NCBI GenBank assembly: GCA_021798375.1
Contig: JAJZHU010000114.1
Span: 1 to 7,568 of the forward strand
Length of the DNA: 7,568 nt
Direction of reading: 5' to 3'
From: Pseudomonadota bacterium
GTDB lineage: Bacteria; Pseudomonadota; Alphaproteobacteria; Acetobacterales; Acetobacteraceae
In this document: positions 1 through 6,110 of the stretch, piece by piece
How the letters are laid out: each line of letters starts with the position of its first letter
Position numbering within the stretch: position 1 is the stretch's first letter
Made by a program: the position numbers and the translations under genes
Notes under the pieces: generated by a model
Told to the model about the DNA's origin: nothing
Databases searched by the model: none
What the model saw: the letters and a program-made list of their open reading frames with translations, nothing else

Positions 1-405
1 CTGGACCGTCCGATCATTTTCAACCCCGTCGCCCTTCGCGCGCTGCTCCAACAGTACAAGGGGTACCGGATGGTCGGCGTGATGGATGATTGCAGCGCAA
101 TTTTGCTGAATAGTGCGCTGATGGATGTGCGCGCCCGCGTGTTGTGCTCGGGCCATCACATCGGCGGCGGTTCTGAAAACGCACCGTCACGTCACATTTT
201 CTCGGCATCATCGCGCGTGTCGGGCATCACTTCGGCGGCGCATGATACCAAAGGGATCGCCTGGACGCGCGCTCTTGGCGGCTCGCTGGGGTTGATCGCG
301 GCGGGTCTTTGGGTTCCTCGCCCCGAAGCCGATCTGGCGGCGAATGCCGGGGGAACGCTCCCCGACGCAACCGTAAAAATGGCATCGCTGATCGCCGATC
401 TGTAA
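1..405 (+). CDS. Unrecognised protein, C-terminal 134 residues (5' end outside window)
   Basis: The reading frame is open from base 1 to a TAA at 403-405, so only the C-terminal part is visible. The true start is upstream; internal ATGs at 70 and 85 are possible but would cut a well-formed N-terminal stretch. I do not recognise a characterised family. Visible landmarks, numbered from the first codon in the window, are an N-P-x-A-L-R-x-L-L segment near residues 8-16, a hydrophobic VGVMDD strand at 25-30, a helix-like stretch ending in RVLCSGHH at 46-53, an SRH at about 63-65, and a GGSLGLIAAG segment near 87-96. The protein gives no clear catalytic motif and no membrane segment I would trust. 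It lies 30 bases ahead of the SDR gene and is probably co-transcribed with it. Residues 31-53 align without gaps to residues 94-116 of the Tat-exported protein at 1395-1958, a weak hint that the two are related. Confidence 0.75.
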   Translation: MDRPIIFNPVALRALLQQYKGYRMVGVMDDCSAILLNSALMDVRARVLCSGHHIGGGSENAPSRHIFSASSRVSGITSAAHDTKGIAWTRALGGSLGLIAAGLWVPRPEADLAANAGGTLPDATVKMASLIADL

Positions 406-423
406 TCGTGTCCAACGGACCAC

Positions 424-428
424 AGGAG
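424..428 (+). promoter_or_regulatory. Ribosome binding site that decides a TTG start
   Basis: AGGAG sits 7 bases upstream of the TTG at 436. The same frame has a stop at 403-405 and no ATG or GTG between that stop and the TTG. The next in-frame ATG (526) lies beyond the cofactor-binding motif. TTG is therefore the only sensible start of the SDR gene. Confidence 0.8.
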
Positions 429-435
429 TAAGAAT

Positions 436-1353
436 TTGAAAGACGTCAACGGCAAGGTGGCATTTGTAACCGGCGGCGCCAGCGGCATTGGCTATGGTAT
501 CGTGCGCACGTTCCTGCAAGCCGGGATGAAGGTCGTCGTCGCCGATATTCGTCAAGACCATCTTGACCGCGTGGCCGCCGAACAAACCGCGGCAAAAGAC
601 CGTCTTCATCTGATCAAACTCGATGTGACCGACCGCGCCGCCTGGGTTGCCGCGGCCGACGAAGCCGAGCGTGTGTTCGGCAATGTGCATGTGGTCTGCA
701 ATAATGCTGGCGTCGGCCTGTTCGGCGGCGCCAAGGAAGCAACCTACAATGATTGGGATTGGGGGCTGGCGGTCAATCTCGGTGGCGCGATCAATGGCGT
801 TCAAACTTTCTTGCCGCGCCTGATCGCCCACGGCGAAGGCGCTCATATCGTCAATACCACGTCGGTGGCCGGGATCTTGCCGATGCCGGGCGGCATCGTC
901 TATGCCACCGCCAAACATGCCGTGACCGGCCTTACCGAAGCGCTGCGCGCCGATCTCAAGCCCGAAGACAGGGTCGCGGTTACGCTGTTGATACCGGGGC
1001 CGGTTGCCACCAACATCCACCAGGTCGCAGCACTGCGGCCCAAAAAATTCCAATCCGAGGCCACCAAAGCGGCGGAAGAACAGCTTCTCGACCGCGAGCC
1101 TTTAAAAACCTGGATGGATCCTCTCGATGCGGGCGCCATGGTGTTGGATGCAATCCTGCGCGATCTGCCGATCGTGATCACGCACGGTCAGTTCAAAGCA
1201 GGCACCAAGACCTATTTCGACGTGGTGCTGTCGGCCTTCCCGGCGATGACCCCGGAAGAAGAAAAGCTTGATCTGGGTTTTGGCACAGACAGTCCGGTCT
1301 ACACCGCCATCCTTGCCGCTCATCAAGCCCCCGCGCGCCCGCGCAAAAAATAG
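436..1353 (+). CDS. Short-chain dehydrogenase/reductase, probably NAD-dependent
   Basis: This is a classical SDR of 305 residues that would interconvert an alcohol and a carbonyl in the cytoplasm. The Rossmann motif TGGASGIG is at residues 12-19, an acidic Asp37 ends the second strand (typical of NAD rather than NADP preference), and NNAG is at 89-92. Asn114, Ser143, Tyr156 and Lys160 form the usual catalytic tetrad. The core ends near residue 190; the rest is longer than in a minimal 250-residue SDR and carries an MDPLDAG segment followed by a region ending in ITHG, a tail common in larger SDRs acting on bulky or aromatic substrates. Initiation is at TTG with a well-placed AGGAG. The gene follows the unrecognised gene by 30 bases and precedes the Tat-exported protein by 41, so all are probably one transcript. 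The likely role (inference) is to oxidise a side-chain alcohol formed by the downstream flavoproteins. The exact substrate cannot be read from sequence. Confidence 0.93.
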   Translation: MKDVNGKVAFVTGGASGIGYGIVRTFLQAGMKVVVADIRQDHLDRVAAEQTAAKDRLHLIKLDVTDRAAWVAAADEAERVFGNVHVVCNNAGVGLFGGAKEATYNDWDWGLAVNLGGAINGVQTFLPRLIAHGEGAHIVNTTSVAGILPMPGGIVYATAKHAVTGLTEALRADLKPEDRVAVTLLIPGPVATNIHQVAALRPKKFQSEATKAAEEQLLDREPLKTWMDPLDAGAMVLDAILRDLPIVITHGQFKAGTKTYFDVVLSAFPAMTPEEEKLDLGFGTDSPVYTAILAAHQAPARPRKK

Positions 1354-1394
1354 GCCGTCTTTTACGGCAAATACGAGAACTACGGAGAATCGCT

Positions 1395-1958
1395 GTGTTG
1401 ACACGTAGAGACATGGTTAAATTGGGCATCGCCTCGGCGGCAATTCCCGCAATGGCCGGCAAGGCGGTATTCGCCGCGCCGTCCGCGGCAGTCAGGCTGC
1501 ACAAGGTCGTCTATGACGCGCGCATTCCCGCAAGCGTCGCCTTCGGCAATCGCGCGCAGCAGCTCGGCGCGCCGGTGGAAGCGATCAATGGCGACGTTAC
1601 GGCGTTGTGGTTCAACGATCTGCATTTCATGTGGCGTAACAGCAAGGCGTCGGTCGCCGGCCTCACGCGCCCCAGTTCCCTGTTCGCCTTGGAACAGATG
1701 GCTCATCTGGCGGGGCGGCGTGTCGTTTTCCGCGCCGAACACCGCACCCAAGCCGGGGGAATCTGCACCCATCGAGTCGCTGCCCCGGGCGGCTTTGTGG
1801 CGTTCCGGGATGCCTCCCCCTATTGGCCGGCGCACATGGCGCAATCCATCGTGCGGCACGCAGCACCGGTGTCGGATCACATGCGGGCCCAATCGATGAT
1901 CGCCGCCCCCGCGCCCGATCAGAATGTCTTGATTTCTTGGATCATCGCGGCGGCCTGA
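1395..1958 (+). CDS. Unrecognised small protein with twin-arginine (Tat) signal
   Basis: This is a 187-residue protein starting at GTG 1395, with GGAG at 1384-1387 seven bases upstream; the adjacent TTG at 1398 is the only near alternative. The N-terminus has TRRDMVKLG, a twin-arginine motif (Arg4-Arg5, Lys9), then a moderately hydrophobic stretch and a likely cleavage after VFA or VFAA (residues 25-28). It is therefore probably folded, perhaps with a cofactor, before export to the periplasm. The mature part has V-V-Y-D-A-R at 38-43, a conserved-looking INGDVTALW at 64-72, a Trp80-Arg81 pair, a SLFALEQ helix at 95-101 and RVVFRAEH at 109-116. I see no CxxC, CxxCH or known catalytic motif. It sits 32 bases ahead of the first flavoprotein gene, so it belongs to the same operon. 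A role as an accessory protein of the periplasmic oxidation step is inference only. A standalone role, such as substrate binding, cannot be excluded. Confidence 0.85.
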   Translation: MLTRRDMVKLGIASAAIPAMAGKAVFAAPSAAVRLHKVVYDARIPASVAFGNRAQQLGAPVEAINGDVTALWFNDLHFMWRNSKASVAGLTRPSSLFALEQMAHLAGRRVVFRAEHRTQAGGICTHRVAAPGGFVAFRDASPYWPAHMAQSIVRHAAPVSDHMRAQSMIAAPAPDQNVLISWIIAAA

Positions 1959-1980
1959 ACGGCTTTTGCGACGCACGAAT

Positions 1981-1984
1981 GGAG
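1981..1984 (+). promoter_or_regulatory. Ribosome binding site supporting the ATG at 1991
   Basis: GGAG lies 6 bases before the ATG at 1991. An in-frame ATG at 1979 also exists, but it overlaps this site and would add only four residues. The paralogous gene at 4268 begins with the same M-R-x-P-P-G-V-T-A-S-D-F pattern, which also supports 1991. Confidence 0.75.
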
Positions 1985-1990
1985 AATAAA

Positions 1991-3643
1991 ATGAGGGTCC
2001 CCCCCGGTGTCACGGCCAGTGATTTTGCCGCTGCCATCAAGCAATTCCAGGCCATCGTCGGTGCCGATTGGGTCTTCACCAGCGACGAAGACCTGAATAC
2101 CTACCGCGATTTCTACTCCCCGCTGAGAGGCGAGCCCACTGAGCGCGTCGCCTCGGCAGCGGTGGCGCCAACCACGGTGGAAGAAGTTCAGGCCATTCTT
2201 AAGGTCGCCAACCAATATAGTATCCCGATTTACACCATCTCCACGGGCCGTAATTTGGGTTACGGCGGTTCCGCGCCATCCTATTCGGGCAGCGTCGTGC
2301 TCGATCTCAAGCGCATGAACCGCATTCTGGAAGTAAACGTTCCCAATGCTTATGTGTTGGTTGAACCCGGCGTCAGCTATTTCGATCTCTATCGCTATTT
2401 CCAGGACAAAGGCATCAAGCTGTGGGTCGATTGTCCCGATCCGGGCTGGGGCGGGCTGATCGGCAATGCGCTTGAACGTGGTAGTGGATACATGCTGCCC
2501 GGTATCCGCAACCATTTCCAAGCCCATTGCGGCATGGAAGTCGTGCTTGCCAATGGCGAGGTGATGCGTACCGGCATGGGCGCGCTGCCCAACGCCAAAA
2601 CATGGCAAGAATACAAGACCGGCTTCGGGCCATTTATCGACGGCGTTTTTTCGCAATCCAACTTCGGCGTCGTCACCAAAATGGGCTTTTGGATGATGCC
2701 CGAACCCGACGCCTATCTAAAGGGAAAAATCTTACTTCCGCGCTACAAAGATCTCCCGGCCTTCGTGGAAATTCTGAACTATCTTGAAAATACCCGTGTA
2801 TTCAACGGCACGCCGGATTTCGGCTCCCCATTGCTGGTGAATCCGTTAATTGCCGATTGGCCTGAAATGTTGCAAGGCGACGGTCCCCAGATTTCTCCCG
2901 AGCATTTAGCGTTGCTGAAAAACTTAAAGCTCGGCTATTCGCCGGAACTCGAAGAATATGGGTTGAAGAATAAAATCGGCTACTGGGAGTGCTCGCTGAC
3001 TTTCTATGGCCCGGCGAAAGCGATCTGGGAGCAGTGGGAATATGCCAAGGAAAAATGCAGGGCCATTCCCGATGTGGCGTTCGAGGATGGTGAAGTTTAT
3101 AAAACTCCCTTCACCCCCGAGCAAATCGAGAAGATCCACCTACCCGAAATCGGCATTCCCAGCCTGCAAAATTTCGTGTTTGGCGCGCGCTCAAAGCTCA
3201 ATCCAAATCCCACGCATGGGCATTTGTGGTTTGCGCCGATTATTCCGCGCAATGGCGAGGCAATCTACGAGATAAACAAATTGTTTGCCGAAGTCGCCGA
3301 GGATATGGGCGTGCCTATTCAATTCAGTTTCGCGCTGCCTGCGTGTTATTGGGAGCGTTCCTTTATCGTCATCAATGGTTTTTCCGTGACAGAAGACGTG
3401 AAGCAAAATCAAAAAACGATGGCGATGTACACGGAGCTGGTCAAGCGCTGCGCGGCGAAGGGGTGGGCGGAATACCGCTCCACCACGCTTTTCCATGATG
3501 AAATCATGAGCGAATATTCGTTCAACAATCATGCGTTATTGCGTTTCCATGAAACGGTGAAGGATGCCGTCGATCCGAAGGGCATTCTTTCCGCGGGACA
3601 TTACGGCATTTGGCCGAAACATCTAAGAGGGGCTCGGAAATGA
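1991..3643 (+). CDS. FAD-linked dehydrogenase of the vanillyl-alcohol oxidase / 4-cresol dehydrogenase family (copy 1)
   Basis: The 550-residue flavoprotein has the PCMH-type FAD domain in its N-terminal half (ISTGRNLGYGG at 83-93, VVLDLKRMNR at 102-111, VEPGVSY at 124-130) and the family's substrate-cap domain after about residue 230. Mapped by hand on vanillyl-alcohol oxidase (VAO): Tyr91 matches Tyr108, Asp150 matches catalytic Asp170, Tyr167 matches Tyr187, His411 (GHLWFAPI) matches His422 that bonds FAD, and Tyr495-Arg496 match Tyr503-Arg504 that hold the phenolate. This predicts covalent histidyl-FAD and oxidation of the benzylic carbon of a para-substituted phenol to an alcohol, aldehyde/ketone or alkene. 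The C-terminus keeps VDPKGILSAGHYGIWP. No signal peptide is visible. The stop overlaps the start of the cytochrome c gene (ATGA), so electrons probably go to that cytochrome, as in 4-cresol dehydrogenase or eugenol hydroxylase, rather than to oxygen. A paralog follows at 4268. The family call is firm; the substrate is unknown. Confidence 0.93.
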   Translation: MRVPPGVTASDFAAAIKQFQAIVGADWVFTSDEDLNTYRDFYSPLRGEPTERVASAAVAPTTVEEVQAILKVANQYSIPIYTISTGRNLGYGGSAPSYSGSVVLDLKRMNRILEVNVPNAYVLVEPGVSYFDLYRYFQDKGIKLWVDCPDPGWGGLIGNALERGSGYMLPGIRNHFQAHCGMEVVLANGEVMRTGMGALPNAKTWQEYKTGFGPFIDGVFSQSNFGVVTKMGFWMMPEPDAYLKGKILLPRYKDLPAFVEILNYLENTRVFNGTPDFGSPLLVNPLIADWPEMLQGDGPQISPEHLALLKNLKLGYSPELEEYGLKNKIGYWECSLTFYGPAKAIWEQWEYAKEKCRAIPDVAFEDGEVYKTPFTPEQIEKIHLPEIGIPSLQNFVFGARSKLNPNPTHGHLWFAPIIPRNGEAIYEINKLFAEVAEDMGVPIQFSFALPACYWERSFIVINGFSVTEDVKQNQKTMAMYTELVKRCAAKGWAEYRSTTLFHDEIMSEYSFNNHALLRFHETVKDAVDPKGILSAGHYGIWPKHLRGARK

Positions 3644-4002
3644 GAAAATCCGTTTTTACGGTTCTGGGTCACGTAACGTTGGGCACTTTGATACTGGCGG
3701 GGGCAAACTCTGCCCTTGCCGCCGATCCTGCTCAAGTGGCGCGTGGCAAGATTATATTCAAAGATTGGTGTGCGCCATGTCATGGCGCAGGCATGAAGGG
3801 CCATGCGGGCACGATGGCGCTTGGCGTAAAATACCACGGATCACTTCCCGCTGAGTTGAGCAAACGCACGGACCTCACCCCGGAAATGATCGATTTTTTT
3901 CTGCGCAACGGCGTCAGCATCATGCCGCCCTTCAGGCCAACCGAAGTGACCGTGTCGGATGAAAAGGATCTTATCGCCTATCTGACACGCAATTCAAAAT
4001 AG
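3640..4002 (+). CDS. Small exported c-type cytochrome, likely electron acceptor of the flavoprotein
   Basis: This 120-residue monohaem cytochrome c starts at ATG 3640, overlapping the flavoprotein TGA by four bases (ATGA), a sign of translational coupling; AGAGGGG about 8 bases upstream can serve as ribosome binding site. Residues 1-27 are a Sec signal peptide: basic MRK, a hydrophobic core, and an ALA cleavage site before Ala28. The haem motif CAPCH is at residues 44-48, and Met95 in IMPPFRPTE is the probable sixth ligand. The mature protein of about 93 residues is close in size to the cytochrome subunit of 4-cresol dehydrogenase (PchC) and to the eugenol hydroxylase cytochrome. By that analogy it would bind the flavoprotein, take electrons one at a time from FADH2 and pass them to the respiratory chain in the periplasm. 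It lies between two paralogous flavoproteins and may serve both. Confidence 0.93.
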   Translation: MRKSVFTVLGHVTLGTLILAGANSALAADPAQVARGKIIFKDWCAPCHGAGMKGHAGTMALGVKYHGSLPAELSKRTDLTPEMIDFFLRNGVSIMPPFRPTEVTVSDEKDLIAYLTRNSK

Positions 4003-4066
4003 TCCCTCCGATTCGCTTGCATATATCGTTTAAACCGGGAGGCTCTGAAAAAAGGTGAGACAAGAA

Positions 4067-4225
4067 ATGATCGCGCCCCCTGGTGATGTCGGCGGTAATT
4101 TTGCCAACCGCGATAATCAAAGCCCCCGCTTCGATGCGCCGCCTCGCGGGGGCGGCGAAATTGTTGCGCGCATCAGTTCTTCCGCTGTCGGTAAAGCCGT
4201 TTTTTCCGCGTTGTTCCGAAAATGA
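4067..4225 (+). CDS. Possible small ORF (52 residues), or remnant of a flavoprotein 5' end
   Basis: The ATG at 4067 has AGGTGAG seven bases upstream (4053-4059), better than many real starts, and the frame runs 52 codons to TGA at 4223-4225. The first residues, MIAPPGDVGGNFA, resemble the MRTPPGVTASDFA that opens the next gene. At the DNA level, ATTTTGCC and TAATCAAA occur in both in the same order. After about residue 18 the resemblance ends, and the rest has no recognisable fold, signal peptide or motif. It could be a short leader peptide, a real small protein, or the scar of a duplication that also created the two flavoproteins. The G+C-rich hairpins fall inside it. Weak call. Confidence 0.25.
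   Translation: MIAPPGDVGGNFANRDNQSPRFDAPPRGGGEIVARISSSAVGKAVFSALFRK
4122..4157 (+). other. Two mutually exclusive G+C-rich hairpins
   Basis: GCCCCCGC (4122-4129) pairs with GCGGGGGC (4146-4153), an 8-base-pair stem with a 16-base loop. The overlapping CGCCGCC (4137-4143) pairs with GGCGGCG (4151-4157), a 7-base-pair stem with a 7-base loop. Both use 4151-4153, so only one can form at a time. No T run follows, so this is not a Rho-independent terminator. It could slow transcription, protect the upstream mRNA end, or reflect base composition. Confidence 0.4.
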
Positions 4226-4235
4226 TTCCCGGGAA
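4226..4235. promoter_or_regulatory. Palindrome TTCCCGGGAA upstream of the second flavoprotein
   Basis: This perfect 10-base palindrome ends 32 bases before the ATG at 4268. Its position would suit a repressor or activator site. There is no regulator gene in the window to link it to, and short palindromes arise by chance. Confidence 0.2.
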
Positions 4236-4267
4236 ATGGAATATAGTGAAAATAGCGAGGAAATAAG

Positions 4268-5923
4268 ATGAGAACTCCCCCCGGCGTGACAGCCAGCGAT
4301 TTTGCCGACGTAATCAAACAATTTGAATCCGCCGTTGGTCCCGAATGGGTCTTTACCAGCGATGATGATCTGAATACCTACCGTGATGCCTATTCGCTCT
4401 ATTTGGGCGAGGCGGAAGAACGTGTCGCATCCGCAGCCGTGGCGCCCGACAATGTCGAGCAAGTTCAGGCAATTGTCAGGATCGCCAATCAGCATCGCAT
4501 TCCGCTATACACGATCTCCACCGGCAAGAATTTGGGCTATGGTGGTTCGGCCCCGGTCTATTCGGGCTCGGTCGTGCTCGATCTCAAAAGAATGAATCGG
4601 ATCATCGAGGTCAATGAAGAGAATGCCTATGCCCTGGTCGAACCAGGTGTCAGCTACTTCGATCTCTATCGCTACATCCAGGAAAAAGGTCTGAAACTTT
4701 GGATCGATTGTCCCGATCCGGGTTGGGGTAGCTTGATGGGCAATGCGCTCGATCGTGGCACCGGCTACACGGTGACTCATTTGCGCAATCACTTTGAAGC
4801 ACATTGCGGCATGGAAGTGGTGTTGGCCAGCGGTGAACTGATGCGCACCGGCATGGGCGCACTGCCAAACTCCGAGACGTGGCAACAATATAAGACAGGG
4901 TTTGGTCCTTATATCGACGGCATGTTCTCGCAATCGAACTTCGGCATTGTCACCAAAATGGGATTTTGGCTGCTGCCAGAGCCGATTGCCTATTTCAAAG
5001 GTCAGATTCTGCTGTCCGATTACAAAGACCTGATCCCATTTGTTCCCATTCTGAATTATTTGGAAAACACCGGTATTTACAATGGCTACCCGGACATCGC
5101 GTCCCCGCTTTTGGGCGTGCCGCAGGCCGATGGCTGGATCGATATGATCGACGGGACCACCAAGCCGCCGCCGCCCGAACAGCTTGAGTTGCTGAAAAAT
5201 CTGGAATTTGGCTATTCCCCGGAACTCCAGGCCTATGGTCACAAAAATAAAATTCCCTACTGGAAATGCTCGCTCACCTTCTATGGTCCGCTCAAAGTGA
5301 TTCAGGCCCAGTGGGATTTTGCCAAGGAACGTTTATCGGTCATTCCCGGCGTGCGTTTTGAAGACGCCGAGACCGTCACATTCCCCCTCACGCCCGCGCA
5401 AAAAGAAGGGGTGCGCCTAACGGATTTCGGCGTCCCGAGTCTCGCAAACTTTGTGATGGGCGCGCGTTCTCCCATTAATCCCGATCATCCGTCGCACGGT
5501 CACGTCTGGTTTTCCCCCATCATTCCGCGCACAGGCGCCGCGGTCTATGAGGCGAACAAGGTCTTCCAGACTGCGGCCAAGGAAATGGGCGTGCCGCTTC
5601 CGTTCGGCTTTATCATGCCCGTCGCCATGACAGAGCGCGCATTTCTGTGCATTTTCGCGTTTAGCATTTCCGAAGATCCCGCCGTCAATAAAAAGACCCG
5701 CGAGATTTTTTCGGCCTTGATCGATCGTTGCGCCGCCAAGGGATGGGGCGAATATCGCACCGGAACGATCTTTCAAGGCCAGGTGATGAGGGGATATTCC
5801 TTCAACAACAATGCTCTTCTGCATTTCCACGAAACGGTCAAGGATGCGGTCGATCCAAACGGCATCCTGTCGGCCGGTCATTATGGCATCTGGCCAAAAT
5901 ATTTGCGGGAGAAAAAGGCGTGA
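4268..5923 (+). CDS. FAD-linked dehydrogenase of the vanillyl-alcohol oxidase / 4-cresol dehydrogenase family (copy 2)
   Basis: This 551-residue protein is a paralog of the flavoprotein at 1991-3643; by hand count 154 of the first 200 residues are identical with no gaps. The same FAD-domain motifs occur at the same positions. Tyr91, Asp150, Tyr167, His412 (GHVWFSPI) and Tyr496-Arg497 correspond to VAO Tyr108, Asp170, Tyr187, His422 and Tyr503-Arg504, so covalent histidyl-FAD and action on a para-substituted phenol are expected. It diverges most in segments likely to line the substrate pocket: residues 448-459 read FIMPVAMTERAF against FALPACYWERSF in copy 1, and 168-171 read TVTH against MLPG. 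It also has a proline-rich turn, KPPPPEQ, near 300. It likely handles a different side chain or a later oxidation step. No signal peptide and no cytochrome gene of its own follow, so it may use the cytochrome encoded just upstream. The start is set by GAGG at 4257-4260 and by the N-terminus shared with copy 1. Confidence 0.93.
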   Translation: MRTPPGVTASDFADVIKQFESAVGPEWVFTSDDDLNTYRDAYSLYLGEAEERVASAAVAPDNVEQVQAIVRIANQHRIPLYTISTGKNLGYGGSAPVYSGSVVLDLKRMNRIIEVNEENAYALVEPGVSYFDLYRYIQEKGLKLWIDCPDPGWGSLMGNALDRGTGYTVTHLRNHFEAHCGMEVVLASGELMRTGMGALPNSETWQQYKTGFGPYIDGMFSQSNFGIVTKMGFWLLPEPIAYFKGQILLSDYKDLIPFVPILNYLENTGIYNGYPDIASPLLGVPQADGWIDMIDGTTKPPPPEQLELLKNLEFGYSPELQAYGHKNKIPYWKCSLTFYGPLKVIQAQWDFAKERLSVIPGVRFEDAETVTFPLTPAQKEGVRLTDFGVPSLANFVMGARSPINPDHPSHGHVWFSPIIPRTGAAVYEANKVFQTAAKEMGVPLPFGFIMPVAMTERAFLCIFAFSISEDPAVNKKTREIFSALIDRCAAKGWGEYRTGTIFQGQVMRGYSFNNNALLHFHETVKDAVDPNGILSAGHYGIWPKYLREKKA

Positions 5924-6110
5924 GAATATCGGATTGATCTGTTCCCTGAAATGATCGAATATTCGGCGCGCCGAGGCGGCACGATTTTCCCGTTTTTCGC
6001 AAATGCGAAGACGGCGTTGAATATAAGACTGATCCCGTCGCCTCAAGGGGGATTGCGAAATAGGCCGGGCGCACAATGTGTTCGGTTGGTTAACTGTGGA
6101 GGATTAACAC
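5924..6110 (+). promoter_or_regulatory. 187-base leader with three short palindromes, ahead of the SnoaL-like gene
   Basis: No credible gene is seen here. It holds three perfect dyads: CGAATATTCG (5956-5965), TCGGCGCGCCGA (5963-5974, overlapping the first by three bases) and TTCGCA-AA-TGCGAA (5996-6009). A strong GGAGG (6098-6102) lies 8 bases before the ATG at 6111. The length of the gap and the dyads suggest a regulated promoter for the next gene, but I find no convincing -35/-10 hexamers. Confidence 0.4.

Larger units (their letters stand above)
4003..4267 (+). other. 265-base gap between cytochrome c and second flavoprotein
   Basis: This is the longest non-coding-looking stretch in the window and breaks an otherwise tight operon. 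It contains a small ORF with a ribosome binding site (4067-4225), two overlapping G+C-rich hairpins (4122-4157) and a 10-base palindrome TTCCCGGGAA (4226-4235) upstream of the next gene. GAGG at 4257-4260, followed by AAATAAG, serves the ATG at 4268. I find no convincing -35/-10 pair, but a separate promoter for the second flavoprotein here is plausible. Confidence 0.6.

Noticed and set aside
208..1053. Long minus-strand frame of 281 codons
   Set aside because: It lies antisense to the C-terminal part of the first gene and the SDR, which have clear family motifs. Long antisense frames are common in G+C-rich coding DNA.
1354..1368. Hairpin GCCGT-CTTTT-ACGGC right after the first SDR stop
   Set aside because: The stem has only 5 base pairs, no T run follows, and the next gene starts 27 bases later with its own ribosome binding site. 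It is not a convincing terminator.
1823..1990. Upstream extension of the first flavoprotein by 56 residues
   Set aside because: It would overlap the Tat protein gene in another frame. The paralog starts at the residue matching ATG 1991, and GGAG sits 6 bases before that ATG.
1919..2656. Minus-strand frame of 245 codons over the first flavoprotein
   Set aside because: It is a shadow of the flavoprotein gene. A similar 245-codon shadow appears at 4505-5242 over the paralog, as expected from their sequence similarity.
4083..4271. 62-codon frame whose TGA overlaps the ATG of the second flavoprotein
   Set aside because: Start codons at 4083/4086 have no ribosome binding site, the protein has no recognisable features, and a better-supported frame (4067-4225) covers the same bases. 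The ATGA overlap is probably chance.
6053..6077. TTGCGA ... CACAAT as a sigma-70 promoter for the SnoaL-like gene
   Set aside because: The spacing between the hexamers is only 13 bases and the -10 match is poor.
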